In this document: positions 20,941 through 33,125 of the stretch, one piece after another | Position numbering within the stretch: position 1 is the stretch's first letter | How the letters are laid out: every line of letters begins with the position of its first letter | Source of the DNA: Geosiphon pyriformis | Taxonomy: Eukaryota > Glomeromycota > Glomeromycetes > Archaeosporales > Geosiphonaceae | Assembly: GCA_016748015.1 (NCBI GenBank) | Contig: JAAOMT010000200.1 | Span: forward strand, 680,984 to 744,983 | Reading direction: 5' to 3' | Length of the DNA stretch: 64,000 bases | The notes under the pieces: model-generated | Databases searched by the model: none | What the model saw: only the letters and a program-made list of their open reading frames with translations | What the model was told of the DNA's origin: nothing | Made by a program: the position numbers and the translations under genes

Positions 20941-22750
20941 GTGGCAACCACACCAAACACAACAACTCTAGAGTATTACCAGTCAATTTACATCCACTGT
21001 TAGCAAAGATTCAACATTCCAGACGGAATTAAAGTTGTTAAGAAATCAGTATACCAATACATTGAAAACTGCATCAACAATTATCTTTTTGGAAATTACA
21101 ATATCTCAGAAGTTAGAAGCAATTTTTACAATAATTTAGTACACTATTCACAGTTAAGAACTGAAGACCTTAACAGTAAAACACTTGCCACTTATTTTCA
21201 AGAACTTAATTTTAACATTATCAAGTACTGTGAAGAAACATATCCAGTGCAGTCTCAATACTCTATTAATTTTGATTCAGAGACAGAAACAAGCAACAAA
21301 GGCAAACAAAAATTGAAGCAATACTCAAAAACCACCCCAAATACTCCAATACTACCAAAAACAACTGCCAAACACTTACAAACACCTGAACAAGGAACCA
21401 GTTCAAAACTTCCACTTATTATCACACTTTTTCCAGCTTTACTTGCACAAGCACAAACACCTAATTCACCCTTAAATCAATTTGCAAAACTAGAAGATTT
21501 TACATCACCCAGAAGTTCCACCAGACAACAAAAACCCCTTCAAACTAGTTTCAATCTCCTTGACTTTCTAGCTGAAAATCAAAGTGAACACTCTGAGACA
21601 GCAGTAAATGAAGAAAACAACTCTGAAATATCTAAAGAAGAATCAATAAACAGTGAAAACGAAGAAGACAAAATGACAGCATACATCACAAAAATTCCTG
21701 AATTTAATAGAGAAGACATTGAGACCAGTCCCCAAGAATGGCTCAACCAAGTTACTAAAGCTGGAGATGCAAATGGATGGAATGCTGCCAGAATGTTAAG
21801 AACAATTCCCTATTTTCTCAAAGAAACAGCAGATAAATGGTTCGAAAACTTGACCACCCCTTTTAATGACTGGACAGCTTTCAAAACTGCTTTCTTAGAA
21901 CAATTCACTGATAACAACACCTCAATTACACTTCGAAATTGTTTTTATAATATCAAACAAGAACTCTCCAAATCTGTCATAACTTATATTGGAAAATTCA
22001 ACAAATTTTTCAGATGAATTTGCCAACTTGAAACTAATGATTATTATTCTGATGCTCAAATCTTGGATCAATTTATTACTGGTTTAAAAGATAAACTGAT
22101 TAAAAAGATTCACACACATGCCCCAAAAGATTTAAACTCTGCCATTTAACATGTAAAGAGATATGAAATGGCCATGGAAGAAGCCAATCATACAAAACTC
22201 ATGAACTTAGTCATTGGAAAGACCAGCTCAGCAGCTGAAGAGAAAATTGACCAACTCACAAAGAAAGTCAAAAACTATTTCACCAACCAACAACAACAGC
22301 AACTTCAAAGATATCAACCACCCCAAAAATAAAATCAAAACAACTTTGTATCATCCTCTAATAACCAGCCTTAAAATTGCTATTACTATGGAATCCCTGG
22401 CCACTGGAAAAGAGATTGCAGAAAGCTACAATGAGACCAACAAAACAGGAATAATCAACATTACCCTTCACCACAACAATTTTATTACCAGCCACTACTA
22501 CCACCAGCTTACTATTTACCAAGACCACAATATCAAACCAACTACTATCAACCTGTTCCACAGCCAATGCAACAACAGTATCGACAACCCATTCAACATT
22601 ACCAAGTACCTGCTCGAAGATTGGTTCAACAAAACCAATTTGCACCACAAAACCAATTCGCAACAAACAACAACAGAATCAACCCAAATAACCAATTAGT
22701 TCCCCAAAATCCAGCTCAGCTAAAACCCACCCATTATCATATTCAACCTA
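20941..22750 (+). pseudogene. gag: gag of element B, probable GTG start
   Basis: The frame is open on both sides of a GTG at 20941 in the context AAA-GTG-G, and there is no ATG between the LTR and the conserved N-terminal region (V-Y-Q-Y-I-E-N-C-I-N-N-Y). C and D have GTG in the same context. A Ser/Thr/Pro linker, then the capsid (about 21680-22240) and nucleocapsid follow. The CCHC knuckle near 22375 has its second Cys changed to Tyr. Stops are at 20989 (TAG), 22015 (TGA), 22147 (TAA), 22330 and 22372 (TAA). The stops at 22015 and 22372 are shared with A. Confidence 0.82.
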
Positions 22751-23540
22751 GCTATCTTACAATATCTGAAGAACAGAATTTTTACCATACTGCACTCTCG
22801 GAAGATAGAGCTGCAGCACGACAACAAAACCCTTCCTATACTCCTACCACAATCTCACCAGTCAGAATTGCTGAAAATGCCAATCTTTCAGATATATTCT
22901 CTTTTGAGTTCGAAGCAAATGAGTCACCATTCCTGCTTAGCAATGCAGCCACCAATGAACAAAAAGCAATCACTGCTATGTACACTAAAGCAGAAGTTGA
23001 AGGAAAGACAATTTGCTTAATCCTAAACAGTGGATCCGTCAGAAATATTATTACTTACCAGTTGATGCAACAGTTAAAGAGAAATGTTGACTGACCAGCT
23101 CAAACAGTAATTGTCACTGCTGATGGCATGAAAAAGACTCCAGTAGGAGAAATTGACAATTTTCCATTCACTCTTGATGGAATCACCATTCCAGTTAAAG
23201 TTTTTATAATGGATGCTCCTCAGTATCAAGCTCTTGTCGGAAATGACTGGCTTCAAAAAGCCAATGCAAAATTAGACTGGGAAACCCAAGAACTACAAAT
23301 CTCTTACCAAAGACAACATGCTTGAGTACCTGCCACTTGTGGTACATTCAACAAATGCTCTGAAAAAGTCCCAGCTTTTGAATTCAAACCAGAAGAAGAA
23401 AAGCCTGTAGTTGAAACATTTATGGCACTTGAATCAACATCTAACTGGACTGAAGAAACTGAGCAAATGTATTTTGCAACAAACTTATATCCAGAGGAAC
23501 CAGAAACCCCTGGATGGAACATCTCATATTCTAAACCAGA
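22751..23540 (+). pseudogene. pol: protease domain of element B
   Basis: Retropepsin-like. The active-site motif reads N-S-G at 23026 (Asp to Asn, a G-to-A change), so the enzyme is dead. The flanking T-M/A-M-Y-T-K-A block and the P-Q-Y-Q-A-L-V-G-N-D-W-L block are conserved with A, C and D. A TGA at 23092 corresponds to Arg (CGA/AGA) in A, and there is another TGA near 23323. Confidence 0.82.
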
Positions 23541-24180
23541 ACCAAAGAAATAACACCTTTACATTTCACTTAAATGCAAAGACTGCCACAAGAAACTCTC
23601 CTCAATGGGAGCCTGCATTTCACCTGAAGAAGAATATAAAAATCATACTTGTTATTACTGCAAGGCTTGCCACAGAGAATGATGGGGCAATCTAATAAAA
23701 AGAAGCAGAAAATGGGATAACACCCCTTGTTTGACTTGTGGAGATATGCTACCAGAAGAATGCAATTGGATTAATGTAACAATGAGAGGAGAAGTCTGCA
23801 ATCAGACCTGCCAATATGCTTTATCAATTTCAGAAAAAGTCAAAAGAGGAACATCCTTTGATGCAGCGTACAACAGTGCTCTCAACAAACTTTATTACTA
23901 CCCCCATGATGCTGAGATGATTTTCAACCTAGCAATGGCATTAGTTAATGGAGCTACCAAAAGAAGATGTCTATCAAATGAAGGAAGCAGAATATATTGA
24001 ATACACTATAGAATTAGTTGAATTCAATTATAAAGATGAAGTAGAAGTCTACTACCAAATTACAAGTCACACCTACCCAATCCAAGAAGTTCAAATTCAA
24101 TGATTGGAGCAAATAAACATTAGGCTATGTAAAGAATGCATTATGCCTTGTAATGAACAGTGGTGTCCTGAATGCTATGC
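23541..24180 (+). pseudogene. Cys-rich module before dUTPase, element B
   Basis: Same arrangement as in A: paired cysteines K-C-K-D-C, C-Y-Y-C-K-A-C, C-L-T-C and C-N-Q-T-C, a helical middle with P-H-D-A-E-M-I, and a final knuckle L-C-K-E-C...W-C-P-E-C at about 24125. A one-base insertion in an A-rich run near 23965 changes the frame. TGA at 24101 is shared with A and G. The domain is not one I recognise. Confidence 0.78.
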
Positions 24181-24975
24181 TCTTAGCATTCCTCTGCCCA
24201 GTGAAAACAATAAAAATAAAATTGAATTTGGAAAACCTAAAGCAATAGAAGAAATTGAAACAACACCCATTTATTTCATTGAAAATCAGCCTGCCTTACA
24301 ACTTAAATACTTCAACAACAATGGACAAGGAATAAAACCCAAAAAAGCACATGAAATTGATATTGAATATAACCTAAGATATCCAGACAAGGATACTCTT
24401 GTTCTCAAATCCAAATCTCTCACAAAAATCAACCTCAAAATTGCCCTCGAAATCCCAACAGGAGCAATGGTTCAAATCACCTTCCGGTCTTCTCTGACAA
24501 GCAAAAAAATCAATGTTAAAGAAGGAATAATTGATGCTAGATATACTGGTGACATAACAGTAATACTCCAAAATGAAACTGATAAATCTTTTAAGATCAA
24601 ATATGCTGAAAAAATTGTCCAAGCTATTTACCTACTCCTAATCAACATTTCAGGTTTGCAACTAGTCAATCAAAGAGAACAATTAGGAAAAAGTGATTGA
24701 AGAATCCAAGGTTTTGGTTTAACTGGATGATTCACAGTTCCAGTAAACATAGCTCTTAACGAACAAAATGAATCTTACCAGATTCTACGACTTCTACAAC
24801 CAATTACTATTTTACCCTTTGGAGAATACCCTGAAATTTACACTTGTGAAAAGCCAATGACTACACAACAAATTTTTGAGTCTAATGAACGAATCTGCTT
24901 GGAACATAATATCTTGATCCCAAATATTTACATCCCAGAAGGAACAAAGAAAGTCTGAGTTACTTTTTACAACCC
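24104..24975 (+). pseudogene. pol: dUTPase domain of element B
   Basis: Motifs in order: I D-I-E-Y-N-L (degraded), II F-R-S-S-L, III G-I-I-D-A-R-Y-T-G (catalytic Asp and Tyr kept), IV E-K-I-V-Q-A-I, V Q-G-F-G-L-T-G after a TGA at 24698. The Asp of motif I is Asn. The final part after motif V leads into the beta-rich linker before RT. The same family as the 3' part of A at clear similarity. Confidence 0.9.
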
Positions 24976-25159
24976 CAATAATTACCCCATAGTTTTATTA
25001 AACAACTTAGAAATTGGAATTATTCACAATAATATCTTTTAACAAGAATTACCCCAAACAGTCCCCAATTTCTCTGAAATCATTGAACATTCACTACCAA
25101 AAATCAACCCAAATCCCAGTTCTGAAAACTACCATGTTGTTATAGAAAAACTATCTCGA

Positions 25160-26567
25160 ATCAACATGGGACAACTTGAATCACAACAACAGAACCAGCT
25201 CAAAGAGCTAATTGCAGAATTTGCTGATATCTTTGCTAAAAACAACAAAGACTTAGGAAAAACCGATTTGGTTCAACACCAAATTTATACAGAAGATGTC
25301 AAACCAAGACAACAACAAACCTACCGAGTTGCTTCAGAAAATCACCAATTTATCTAAGAAGAAATACAACGGATGCTTAAAAATAAGCTTATTCAACCAT
25401 CAATGAGTCTATGGGCCTTATCTGTGGTCTTAGTTAAAAAGAAAAATGGAAAGATATGATTTTGTGTTGATTATCGACAACTCAACAGTATCACTATTGG
25501 AGATGCCTACCCTCTTTCCCGAATCAATGACATGTTAGATGCTCTTGAAAAATCCAAATACTTTTCAACATTAGATCTAGAAAGCAGATACTGGCAAGTT
25601 GCCATGAATCCCAAAGATTGTCCCAAAACAGCCTTCACAACCCAAGGAAGAAATTACAAATTCAATGTAATGCCTTTCAGATTATGCAATACACCAGCAA
25701 CATTTCAGAGATTAATGGATGTTGTGTACAAAAGACTCTTTTGGAAGTCAGTAGTCATTTATCTTGATGATATTGATGTTTATTCTTTATTATTCAAATT
25801 ACACTTAAAACACCTGTAAGAAGTTTTTCAACAATTACAAAAAGCAGGACTGAAACTCAACATCAAAAAATGCTACTTTGAAAAAACAAGCTTGGCTTTC
25901 TTTAGTTATATTATTAGTAAAGATGGAATTAAACCAGACCCTGGAAAAATCAGCATTGTCAAAAACTTCAAAACTCTTTGAAACACTACAGAACTAAGAG
26001 AATTCATAGAGTTAGCCTCCTACTATCGAAAATTTATCAAAGGATTCTCAGAAATTACAAAACCTCTCAACCAGCTTACTACCAAAAATGTCAAATACAA
26101 ATGGACTGCTAAACACCAAAACGCATTTGAAATCCTCAAAGAAAAACTAACAACAGCTTCAATTCTTGCCTACCCAGATTTCAGCAACCAATTCCGATTA
26201 GCAACAAATGCCTCTTATACTGTCTTTGGCACTATCTTATTACAATTAGATGACAACAGAAATGAGCGAGTAATCACTTATGCTAGCAGAACATTAAAAC
26301 CAGCTGAGAAAAATTACCCTGCCACAGAACTAAAAATAGCAGCCGTAATTTGGGCCCTACACCACTTCAATCTTTATCTCAGATCTAAAGAACTTGATAT
26401 TATCACTGATAATATTGGACTCAAATGGTTACAAAACAAAAACACCCAATTCAATGCAAAACAAACTCAATGGATAGGATTTCTAGCAAACTATCGATAT
26501 ATAGTACACTACAAACCATGAAAACTCCACATCAATGTTGACTGTCTTTCAAGAATGAGGCAAAATT
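25160..26567 (+). pseudogene. pol: reverse transcriptase and RNase H of element B
   Basis: RT: F-C-V-D-Y-R-Q-L-N, T-L-D-L-E-S-R-Y-W, M-P-F-R-L-C-N-T-P-A-T-F-Q and intact Y-L-D-D at about 25760. RNase H (26100-26567): N-A-S where T-D-A-S is expected, T-E-L-K-I-A-A, I-T-D-N and N-V-D-C-L-S-R. Stops include TAA at about 25356, TGA at 25457, TAA at 25817, TGA at 25979 and TGA at 26519. RT active-site aspartates are retained. Confidence 0.9.
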
Positions 26568-26599
26568 AGAAAAATAAACCAACACTCAATCCAAACAAC

Positions 26600-28003
26600 A
26601 GAAACAGCCACCAAACAATGAATTCTAAAAACTACAACAATATCAAACAATATTTAGAGACTTTAACAATTCCAACAGATTGGTCTCTAGAGGAAAAACA
26701 TCAATTACAACAACAAGCCAAACAATATTTTCTACACAACAATATCATTTATTATTGAAACTTCTGAAATCCAGACAAACCACTCAGATTAATACAAGAA
26801 CGTAAAAAGAAAACTATCTTATACAACATGTACTCGAACCTTTCATCAGCACATTTAGGAAAAGATAGCATCATCCAAAGAACATTAGAACACTATTTTT
26901 GGCCTCGAATGAGAAAAAATATTCATGAATATGTTGAATCTTGTAATAGTTGTCAAAGAAGAAGAGAAACTTGCCCTACAAAACTTTTAAATCTAATCAA
27001 AGTTGAACAATTCTTTGACTGAGTTGGTATTGATTTAGTCGGACCATTACTTATCACAAATCAAGGAAACTGTTACGTCACAGTAGCTGTAGACTATCTC
27101 ACTAAATGGCCTGAAGCCAGAGCCATTTAATAAACAGATGCAAAATCAGTAGCAAATTTTATTTACGAAGACATTATCTGTAGACATGGTTGTCTAATCA
27201 AACTTTTGTCTGACCAAGGAACACATTTTGTGAACAATCTAATCCAAAAAATTTGTGAACAATTCAATATCAAAAGACCTTTGTCTTCACCCTACCATCT
27301 ACAAACAAATGGACTTGTAGAACGTTTCAATAGAACACTATGTGAATTATTAGCCAAAGTCTCAACCAATTTTGAACAGAAATGAGATATCTTTATTCCA
27401 TCAGTGTTACTAGCATATAGAACACTAAAACAAGATACCACAAAACACACACCATTTGATTTAACCTATGAAAGGACAGCAATGTTACCAATTAATTTCA
27501 CCATAGAACCATATCCAATACAACCAATTAACAAAAAAAACTTTCAGAAAACACTCTAATGAAGAACCTACACTCTTCTCAGCACATTGAAAAGAAAATG
27601 ACAAATAGCAGCCACCCATATCAAACACTTCCAAGCTCAACAAAAAGAATGGCATAACAACAAATTGCCACCAGTTACCAATAAATTTAAAATTAGAAAC
27701 AAAGTTCTCTTATACAGAACTAAAGCTGAAAAACAATAGAGTAGAAAATTTGAAAATAAATGAGACAGACCATTCTTTATCCATGAAATTCTAGGCAACA
27801 GATCATACAAGTTAAGATTTAATAACAAAATCCTAGCAAAAGTTGCACATGGAGATCATCTAAAACACTATCATTCTAGAAACAATCCTGAACCATTAAT
27901 TCCACAAATTGGTACACATTCCCTTTTAATTAAGCCCAAAAATATTTTCTGAAATTTAGAACCAATAGTTGTTATTAAACAACCTCCCAACTTGAACACT
28001 TAA
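26600..28003 (+). pseudogene. pol: integrase of element B
   Basis: Zinc-binding region at 26828-27000 (A-H-L-G...Y-F-W-P-R-M-R...C-N-S-C-Q). Core: G-I-D-L-V-G (first Asp), L-S-D-Q-G (second Asp, about 27210) and G-L-V-E-R-F-N-R-T-L (Glu, about 27320). GPF/Y-like tail with P-F-F-I-H-E-I-L-G-N near 27770. Stops occur at 27021 (TGA), 27128 and 27131 (TAA), 27383 (TGA), 27557 (TAA) and others. All three catalytic residues are present. Confidence 0.9.
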
Positions 28004-28152
28004 TTTAAATTTACTATAGTTATTCGCTTATAAATTAAAAATAATTTTACAAAACAAAACAAACAAAACACACTGAAAGACAAAAATAACATAAAAAACC
28101 CACATACCAAAAATAATTTCAATCTATTTTTCTCTCACTTAAAATTTTTATA

Positions 28153-28872
28153 ATGACTATCCCTCAAAACATTCAACAATTATCTCAGAAACTAATGTCA
28201 GCTTTAAAGACAATACCCAAATTATCTATCATTATTACAGAAAAACATATTAATTATACCCAAACAGAAATAGTTGCCAATTTAGCCCCAAATTCACGAA
28301 ATTATTACCTCTACAAAAAGAACACAAAAAGTTATTTTGGAATTCACCTGCCAGAACTTTTAAAGCTTGCTTTAAGAGAAAACCTAATGCTTACTTTGAT
28401 TAGTATTCCACCGAATACTACTATTCAACAAAAACTTCAACTGTGTCTTAATGAAGAAAACTATGACTATACTCCAATATATAGATATTTCTACATTGAA
28501 AAAACACTTTATGAACGAAAATGAAAGCTTACAGCAGCAAACCTCACAAAAGAAGCTATTCAAAAACAACTCCACAACGAATTTAAAACAACAACTGGAC
28601 CTACAAACAGTTGCTATAAACTAAGAGCTGCTCTTAGACTTTATGACCTATTTCACATCTGTAAAAACATCCTACAAAACCCAATTTTACAATCTTTGAA
28701 AATTCAATATATTAGAAAGCCCACAGAACTGAAATTTCAACAATTTTTAGACCAAATTTCTTCAATAATTTTGGATTACTATCTGGAAATTACAGACAGT
28801 ACTTGGACTTCAACGGAGCTCAGTCTTGAGAAGGAGGTTATGTTATTAGACAAAATTAGAGATATTATTTAA
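28153..28872 (+). pseudogene. third ORF of element B, unknown function
   Basis: ATG at 28153, one internal TGA at 28522, then open through the polypurine tract into the 3' LTR to a TAA at 28870, about 239 codons. It keeps blocks seen in A and G: I-Q-Q-L-S-Q-K-L, R-Y-F-Y-I-E-K-T-L-Y-E-R-K, C-Y-K-L-R-A-A-L-R-L-Y-D-L. B reads Trp where A has TAG near the end, so the overlap with the LTR is probably original. No signal peptide or membrane segment. Confidence 0.82.
28826..28840 (+). other. polypurine tract of element B
   Basis: TTGAGAAGGAGGTTA ends at the first base before the 3' LTR. It also encodes part of the third ORF. Confidence 0.75.
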
Positions 28873-29826
28873 CATGAAATTATCTTTATAATTCCTATCA
28901 TTAATTAACATATATTATCGTTTCAAATTATCACTTATTATATTAGCAAAATGTCCGAAATTATCATTTAATTAATAACCTAATTTGTACATAACATAAA
29001 TGTAACCTAATTGCGATGATTAATCATGCAATACCCCGAACTATGTAACATTTAAAAAGTTCACTGAAATTTGTAGAAATTCGCCGAAATAATTGATAAT
29101 TCACCGAAATATCTAATAGTTTGCAGAAATAACTTGTAGTTCACCAAAATGTATCTCTAGTTCAGCAAAATTGTAGAAAATAGCAAAGTTCAAGTTTATA
29201 GAATAGTGTTACAACAAATTGTATAAAAGAAGAGCTTCTCTTTTCAAGAAAATGTATTTTATTTCAGATTTAACAATTAGAATCATTCTTTACACACAAA
29301 AACAAAATAAATATTAAATAAATTTGAAAAACCAAATTCTTAATTATTTTTCTTGAAATTAACCAATTCCTACTAACAGTTTGAAATTGATTAGCTACCA
29401 GTTTCAGTAGACTGTTAAAGCACTTCCAGGCCTGGATCTGAAACAACTTCCATAAATCATCAGTTTTACTTTTCTTTTACATTTCTTTTATTCTCTTTCT
29501 TTTCTTATTATAAATCATTTGGATAGCCTACAGACGAGAATTTCTATAGAAGAGTTGACTTTTACAGCAAAGTAACTACACAATTTTAGTGAGCTTCCAA
29601 ACAAGCAATTCCTGGAAAAGAGTTGACATTTACTACAACATAACTATACCAAGTAACTAGCACGAAATTGGCCATTCTACTTATAAGCCCAGCAGTTCAA
29701 ATTATAGAAGATAATTTGAAGATAAAATTCAGTTATCGAAGATTCAAACACTTCCCATAGTTGTGAATTAACAGCATTACAACAAACATACAAGAGCTAA
29801 GAAGAGACCAAAAACCTCTAGTAACA
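28841..29826 (+). repeat. 3' LTR of element B
   Basis: 986 bases, TGTTAT to GTAACA. It pairs with 19910-20895. It keeps CpG at several sites where the 5' copy has TpG or CpA (for example at about 28900-29010), and the reverse at others. TATAAAAG is at 29222 and the hairpin at 29374-29417. Confidence 0.95.
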
Positions 29827-29830
29827 CTAG

Positions 29831-30590
29831 TGGAGATAATTTCTCCCTTGTCAGCAATTTCTTCTTCAGCCATATTGACTGGCACATCTATTCTACCTGT
29901 GGATCCAAATTCTTGTATTCCTCTTGCTGTTATTTCCAATTCCTCTTTTGTTCTTATTTCCACTAAGCTGGCTACTTTAACTAATGGCAGGAATATGGTC
30001 TGTGCTATCTTTTCATTTGGCTCAATTGTATAGACCTTTTCTGAGTCATTTTGTAGCATGGCACTAATATTTCTTGTATATTCTGCATCCACTATTCCTC
30101 CTCTAATGTTAATCCCTTTTTTTGCTAAACTACTTCTCAATACTAACAGAACCATGATTGTTGCTGGAATCTCTAAAGCTATTTTCAGATCAATACATAC
30201 TCGTGCATTTGGCTCCAATTTGATAGCATTTTTTCCTGGATATCTCAGATCAAACCCTGTATCAGTATCATGCACTTGTTCTGGCATGATACCTTCATCA
30301 TTATCACTAAACTATTTAAGTTTTTGGTCTTTGGTGAGGTCAAAGAGTGCAATATATTGTTCAGGATCTGAATTGGAGTTTGAATCTGAGTTTATACCGT
30401 TGTCATTGTCATTGCCATCTTGACCAGAGCTTGAACCATTGTTATTGTCATTGTCATCAGAGTTTGAAGCGTGATTGATCAGTAATTCTGATTCTAATAT
30501 GCAGCTGCTGATTGGTTTTTCTTCCTCTGGAATCGTGTAGATTATGCATGATGGTGGATTGTAGATAAAGTCACACTCATTACAATACTA
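29831..30590 (-). pseudogene. pol: dUTPase domain of element C
   Basis: Minus-strand motifs: I T-G-F-D-L (near consensus), II L-R-S-S-L, III G-I-V-D-A-E-Y-T-R (Gly lost), IV E-K-I-A-Q-T-I, V R-G-I-Q-E-F-G-S-T-G (one Gly to Glu). The N-terminal knuckle of the Cys-rich module precedes it. B is inserted just downstream of this domain, in the linker to RT. Confidence 0.9.
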
Positions 30591-31430
30591 GAAGTCACAT
30601 GGGATCAAACAGTGGTCACATAGTTGGGTGTTTATCTCTTCCAAGCATTGCTTTTGTTCCTCTCTTGTGGGTGCTAATTGTTGGTAGTGCTTATGGAATT
30701 CCTTTGGATTGTCTTTGATGTTGCCAAAGGCATCAAAGGTTTGGACATATTTGGGCTCAGGTAGAGATAGTAGATTGTTTTTAATTTCTCTCAGCTCCTC
30801 TGTTGTAGTGCCTTCTAACATAGCATATGCCATTCTTCAGATTTTATCTTTGTCGTGTGAGCATCCTTCCAGGTGTTTTAATGCTTGTTTCCAGGTGTTG
30901 TTGATGGGAGTTCCCTTTTGTATCCAGTCATTGATCAGGATTGTGTATTGGCATGTCTCGTCACATGCTTCTCCTCTTCCGGAAATGTCTTTCCATATCC
31001 CTTCATCTAAGAGAGTATCTCCACAAGCTAAACACAAAGTACTGTCTCATTTTTCTATTTTTGGCAGCTGTCTATCACGTTTAAGGACACATGGGCAACA
31101 GTAGTACTTGGTTGCTGTCGTCTATTCTTTGTTTTTACTACAGCATGTGCTTATTGTTGACAGTTTCTTATCACAACTGATGCATACTAGTTTGGGTTGA
31201 CGATATCTTGGTTGCTGCAGCATAGAGTATGGAGTATAAGCTGAATTGGTGCTTGGTGGTTGGTCGTCTTCCTTTTCTTTCCCTTTTCTCTTCTCTTCTC
31301 AAGTCCACTCAGTGGTTGGTTTGCTTAAGTTGTTTTCACTCCATGCTCTTAGGTTTGGCTTCCAGGTAAGTTTTTCTTCTTTCTTCTTTCCTTTGTCATC
31401 TCATGATAGTATAGGTGGTAGTTCATTGTG
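30591..31430 (-). pseudogene. Cys-rich module of element C
   Basis: Minus strand: C-D-K-K-L, Y-Y-C-C-P-C, C-L-A-C-G-D and C-D-E-T-C-Q-Y pairs, then the helical region (A-W/T-W-K-Q-A-L-K-H-L...S-H-D), and the terminal L-C-D-H-C-L-I-P-C...C-N-E-C knuckle at about 30555-30610. C has TGC (Cys) at the site where A, B and G carry a common TGA. Confidence 0.75.
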
Positions 31431-31639
31431 ATCAGCATTGGCCCAGAAGACTTGGTAAGCTTCCCAAGTAGGTTTCTTTTTCTCCTCCTCCAGTTCGATC
31501 AATAGCTTCTCTCTTAGAAGAGTCTTGAAGTGGCCACATGTGGCCAGTACATGTATGTGTTGGCTCTGATATGTTAGCTGGAGTTCCTGGATGTTCTAGT
31601 CTAACATTATGTTGACTTTGAATAGCCAATTATTACCAA

Positions 31640-32250
31640 CAAGAGCTTGGTATTGAGTGGCTTCCATCACTAAAACTTTAATGGGAGTCACAATGTCATT
31701 GACTTTGAAAGAGAAGTCATTGATTTCACCAATTGGAGTTTTGGTTGCTCCATCAGCTGTGATAATTCTGGCACTGACAGTTTGATCAACTCAGTGACCT
31801 AATTGGTCCATGAGTTGTCATGAGATAATGCTGCCTGCTGAACCACTGTCAAGAATTAATTTGATAGATTGTCCCTTGACTTTGGCATTAATGTACATTG
31901 CGGTGATCAGTTTGGCTTCAAGAGTGTCTCCACTAAATAACAGTGTTGCAGTTGTTTCCTTAAATTCGAATGGGAAGATAGCAGCCAAGAACTCGTCTTT
32001 AGTGATGGTAGCAGGTGAGATATTACTGGTGAGTGGTTGTTTTTGGGCGAATTCCAGGTTATTGGCTGAAGTGTCTTCTGGGGTGATCAGGAGACTTAAA
32101 TAGTTCTGGAAATTTGGGTTCTGGGGTTGACCGGTACCTAAATTCCACTGGTGTAATCCAGATGGTTGCTGTAAAGAACTGGGGATCAGTTGATGAACCA
32201 CTATCATTGACCTCCAGCTCTGTTAAGTCATTCTCGGTCTTTGTGTTCCG
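31640..32250 (-). pseudogene. pol: protease domain of element C
   Basis: Minus strand with an intact active-site L-I-L-D-S-G-S-A-G-S-I near 31840, the only intact D-S-G in the window. It is followed by a stop (near 31815) and the Q-Y-Q-A-L-V-G-N-N-W-L block near 31630-31660. The upstream Q/P-rich region is the tail of Gag. Confidence 0.83.
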
Positions 32251-32588
32251 TTGAATAATAAGTTTTGGGGTGGTATTTGAATTTGTTAGGGTTGATATAT
32301 TATTTGTGACTGCAGTTGATAAATTGGAGCTGTTGGTTGATAAATTAGGGCTTGATATACTAGTGGTTGATAAATTGATTGCTGTGTCATTGGTGTATAA
32401 TAAGATAAGTATTGGTATTGTTCTTGATTTTGCTGGAAACTCGGAACTGGGAACTGGCGATCAGGATTTCAATATTGATTTCCTGATTATTGGTTATTTA
32501 AATGCTGGCGGCAATCAACTTGTATGTGTCCTTGTCTACCACAATAGTGGCAAACATGCATTTCTTATTGCCACTGTTGATTGGCCGA
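32251..32588 (-). pseudogene. gag: gag nucleocapsid (CCHC) of element C, distal side of the D insertion
   Basis: The CCHC knuckle lies at 32511-32552 on the minus strand (C-H-Y-C-G-R-Q-G-H-I-Q-V-D-C, all ligands present), followed by a Gln/Asn/Tyr-rich tail. D sits 36 bases upstream of the knuckle. Flanks: ccga at 32585-32588 and ccaa at 42929-42932. Confidence 0.85.
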
Positions 32589-32989
32589 TGTTACAGATAA
32601 ACTTGGTGGGTATGGGAAATGATGACATTTGGTGTTCTCAATTATTGATGATGCATCTTCTACATAATTCTGTTGGCTTAGTCTTGATTATTAGTCTCTG
32701 AAGGTCTATTCCTGGATGTGAATTTTACCTATTGAGTTCTTTGGTTATAAGGCACAGAGTTTGTCTTTTGTCGATTGCAACGTTTTTTGTAAATGTAAGC
32801 TTTCTTCTCCGAGCTAATGAGCACAGTTGTTAGGGTTTGGCGTTGTCTTTTCACCTTTCTGGTAAGCTAACAAGATAATGTTAATATCCAAAACTTAGGG
32901 GGAGCTTCCCTTTTTTACCAGGCTATCATGAAGTTTATTCTCAGACAGTCGATTTTACTATGTTGCCGCTCCACAAAAAAATAAAACAG

Positions 32990-33125
<136 letters not shown>

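Larger units (their letters stand above)
19910..29826 (+). mobile_element. Ty3/gypsy-type LTR retrotransposon B with dUTPase, inserted in C
   Basis: This is a complete element with two 986-base LTRs (19910-20895 and 28841-29826), flanked by ccag (19906-19909) and ctag (29827-29830), a 4-bp duplication with one C-to-T change. The LTR ends form a 10-base inverted repeat in the left copy (TGTTACCAGA and TCTGGTAACA). Gag-pol runs 20941-28003 with in-frame stops and one clear one-base insertion near 23965. A third ORF follows at 28153. Confidence 0.95.

Noticed and set aside
29733-29830. Extension of the dUTPase ORF of C into the LTR of B
   Set aside because: It is only an accidental reading through the insertion junction; the native C frame resumes at 19909.
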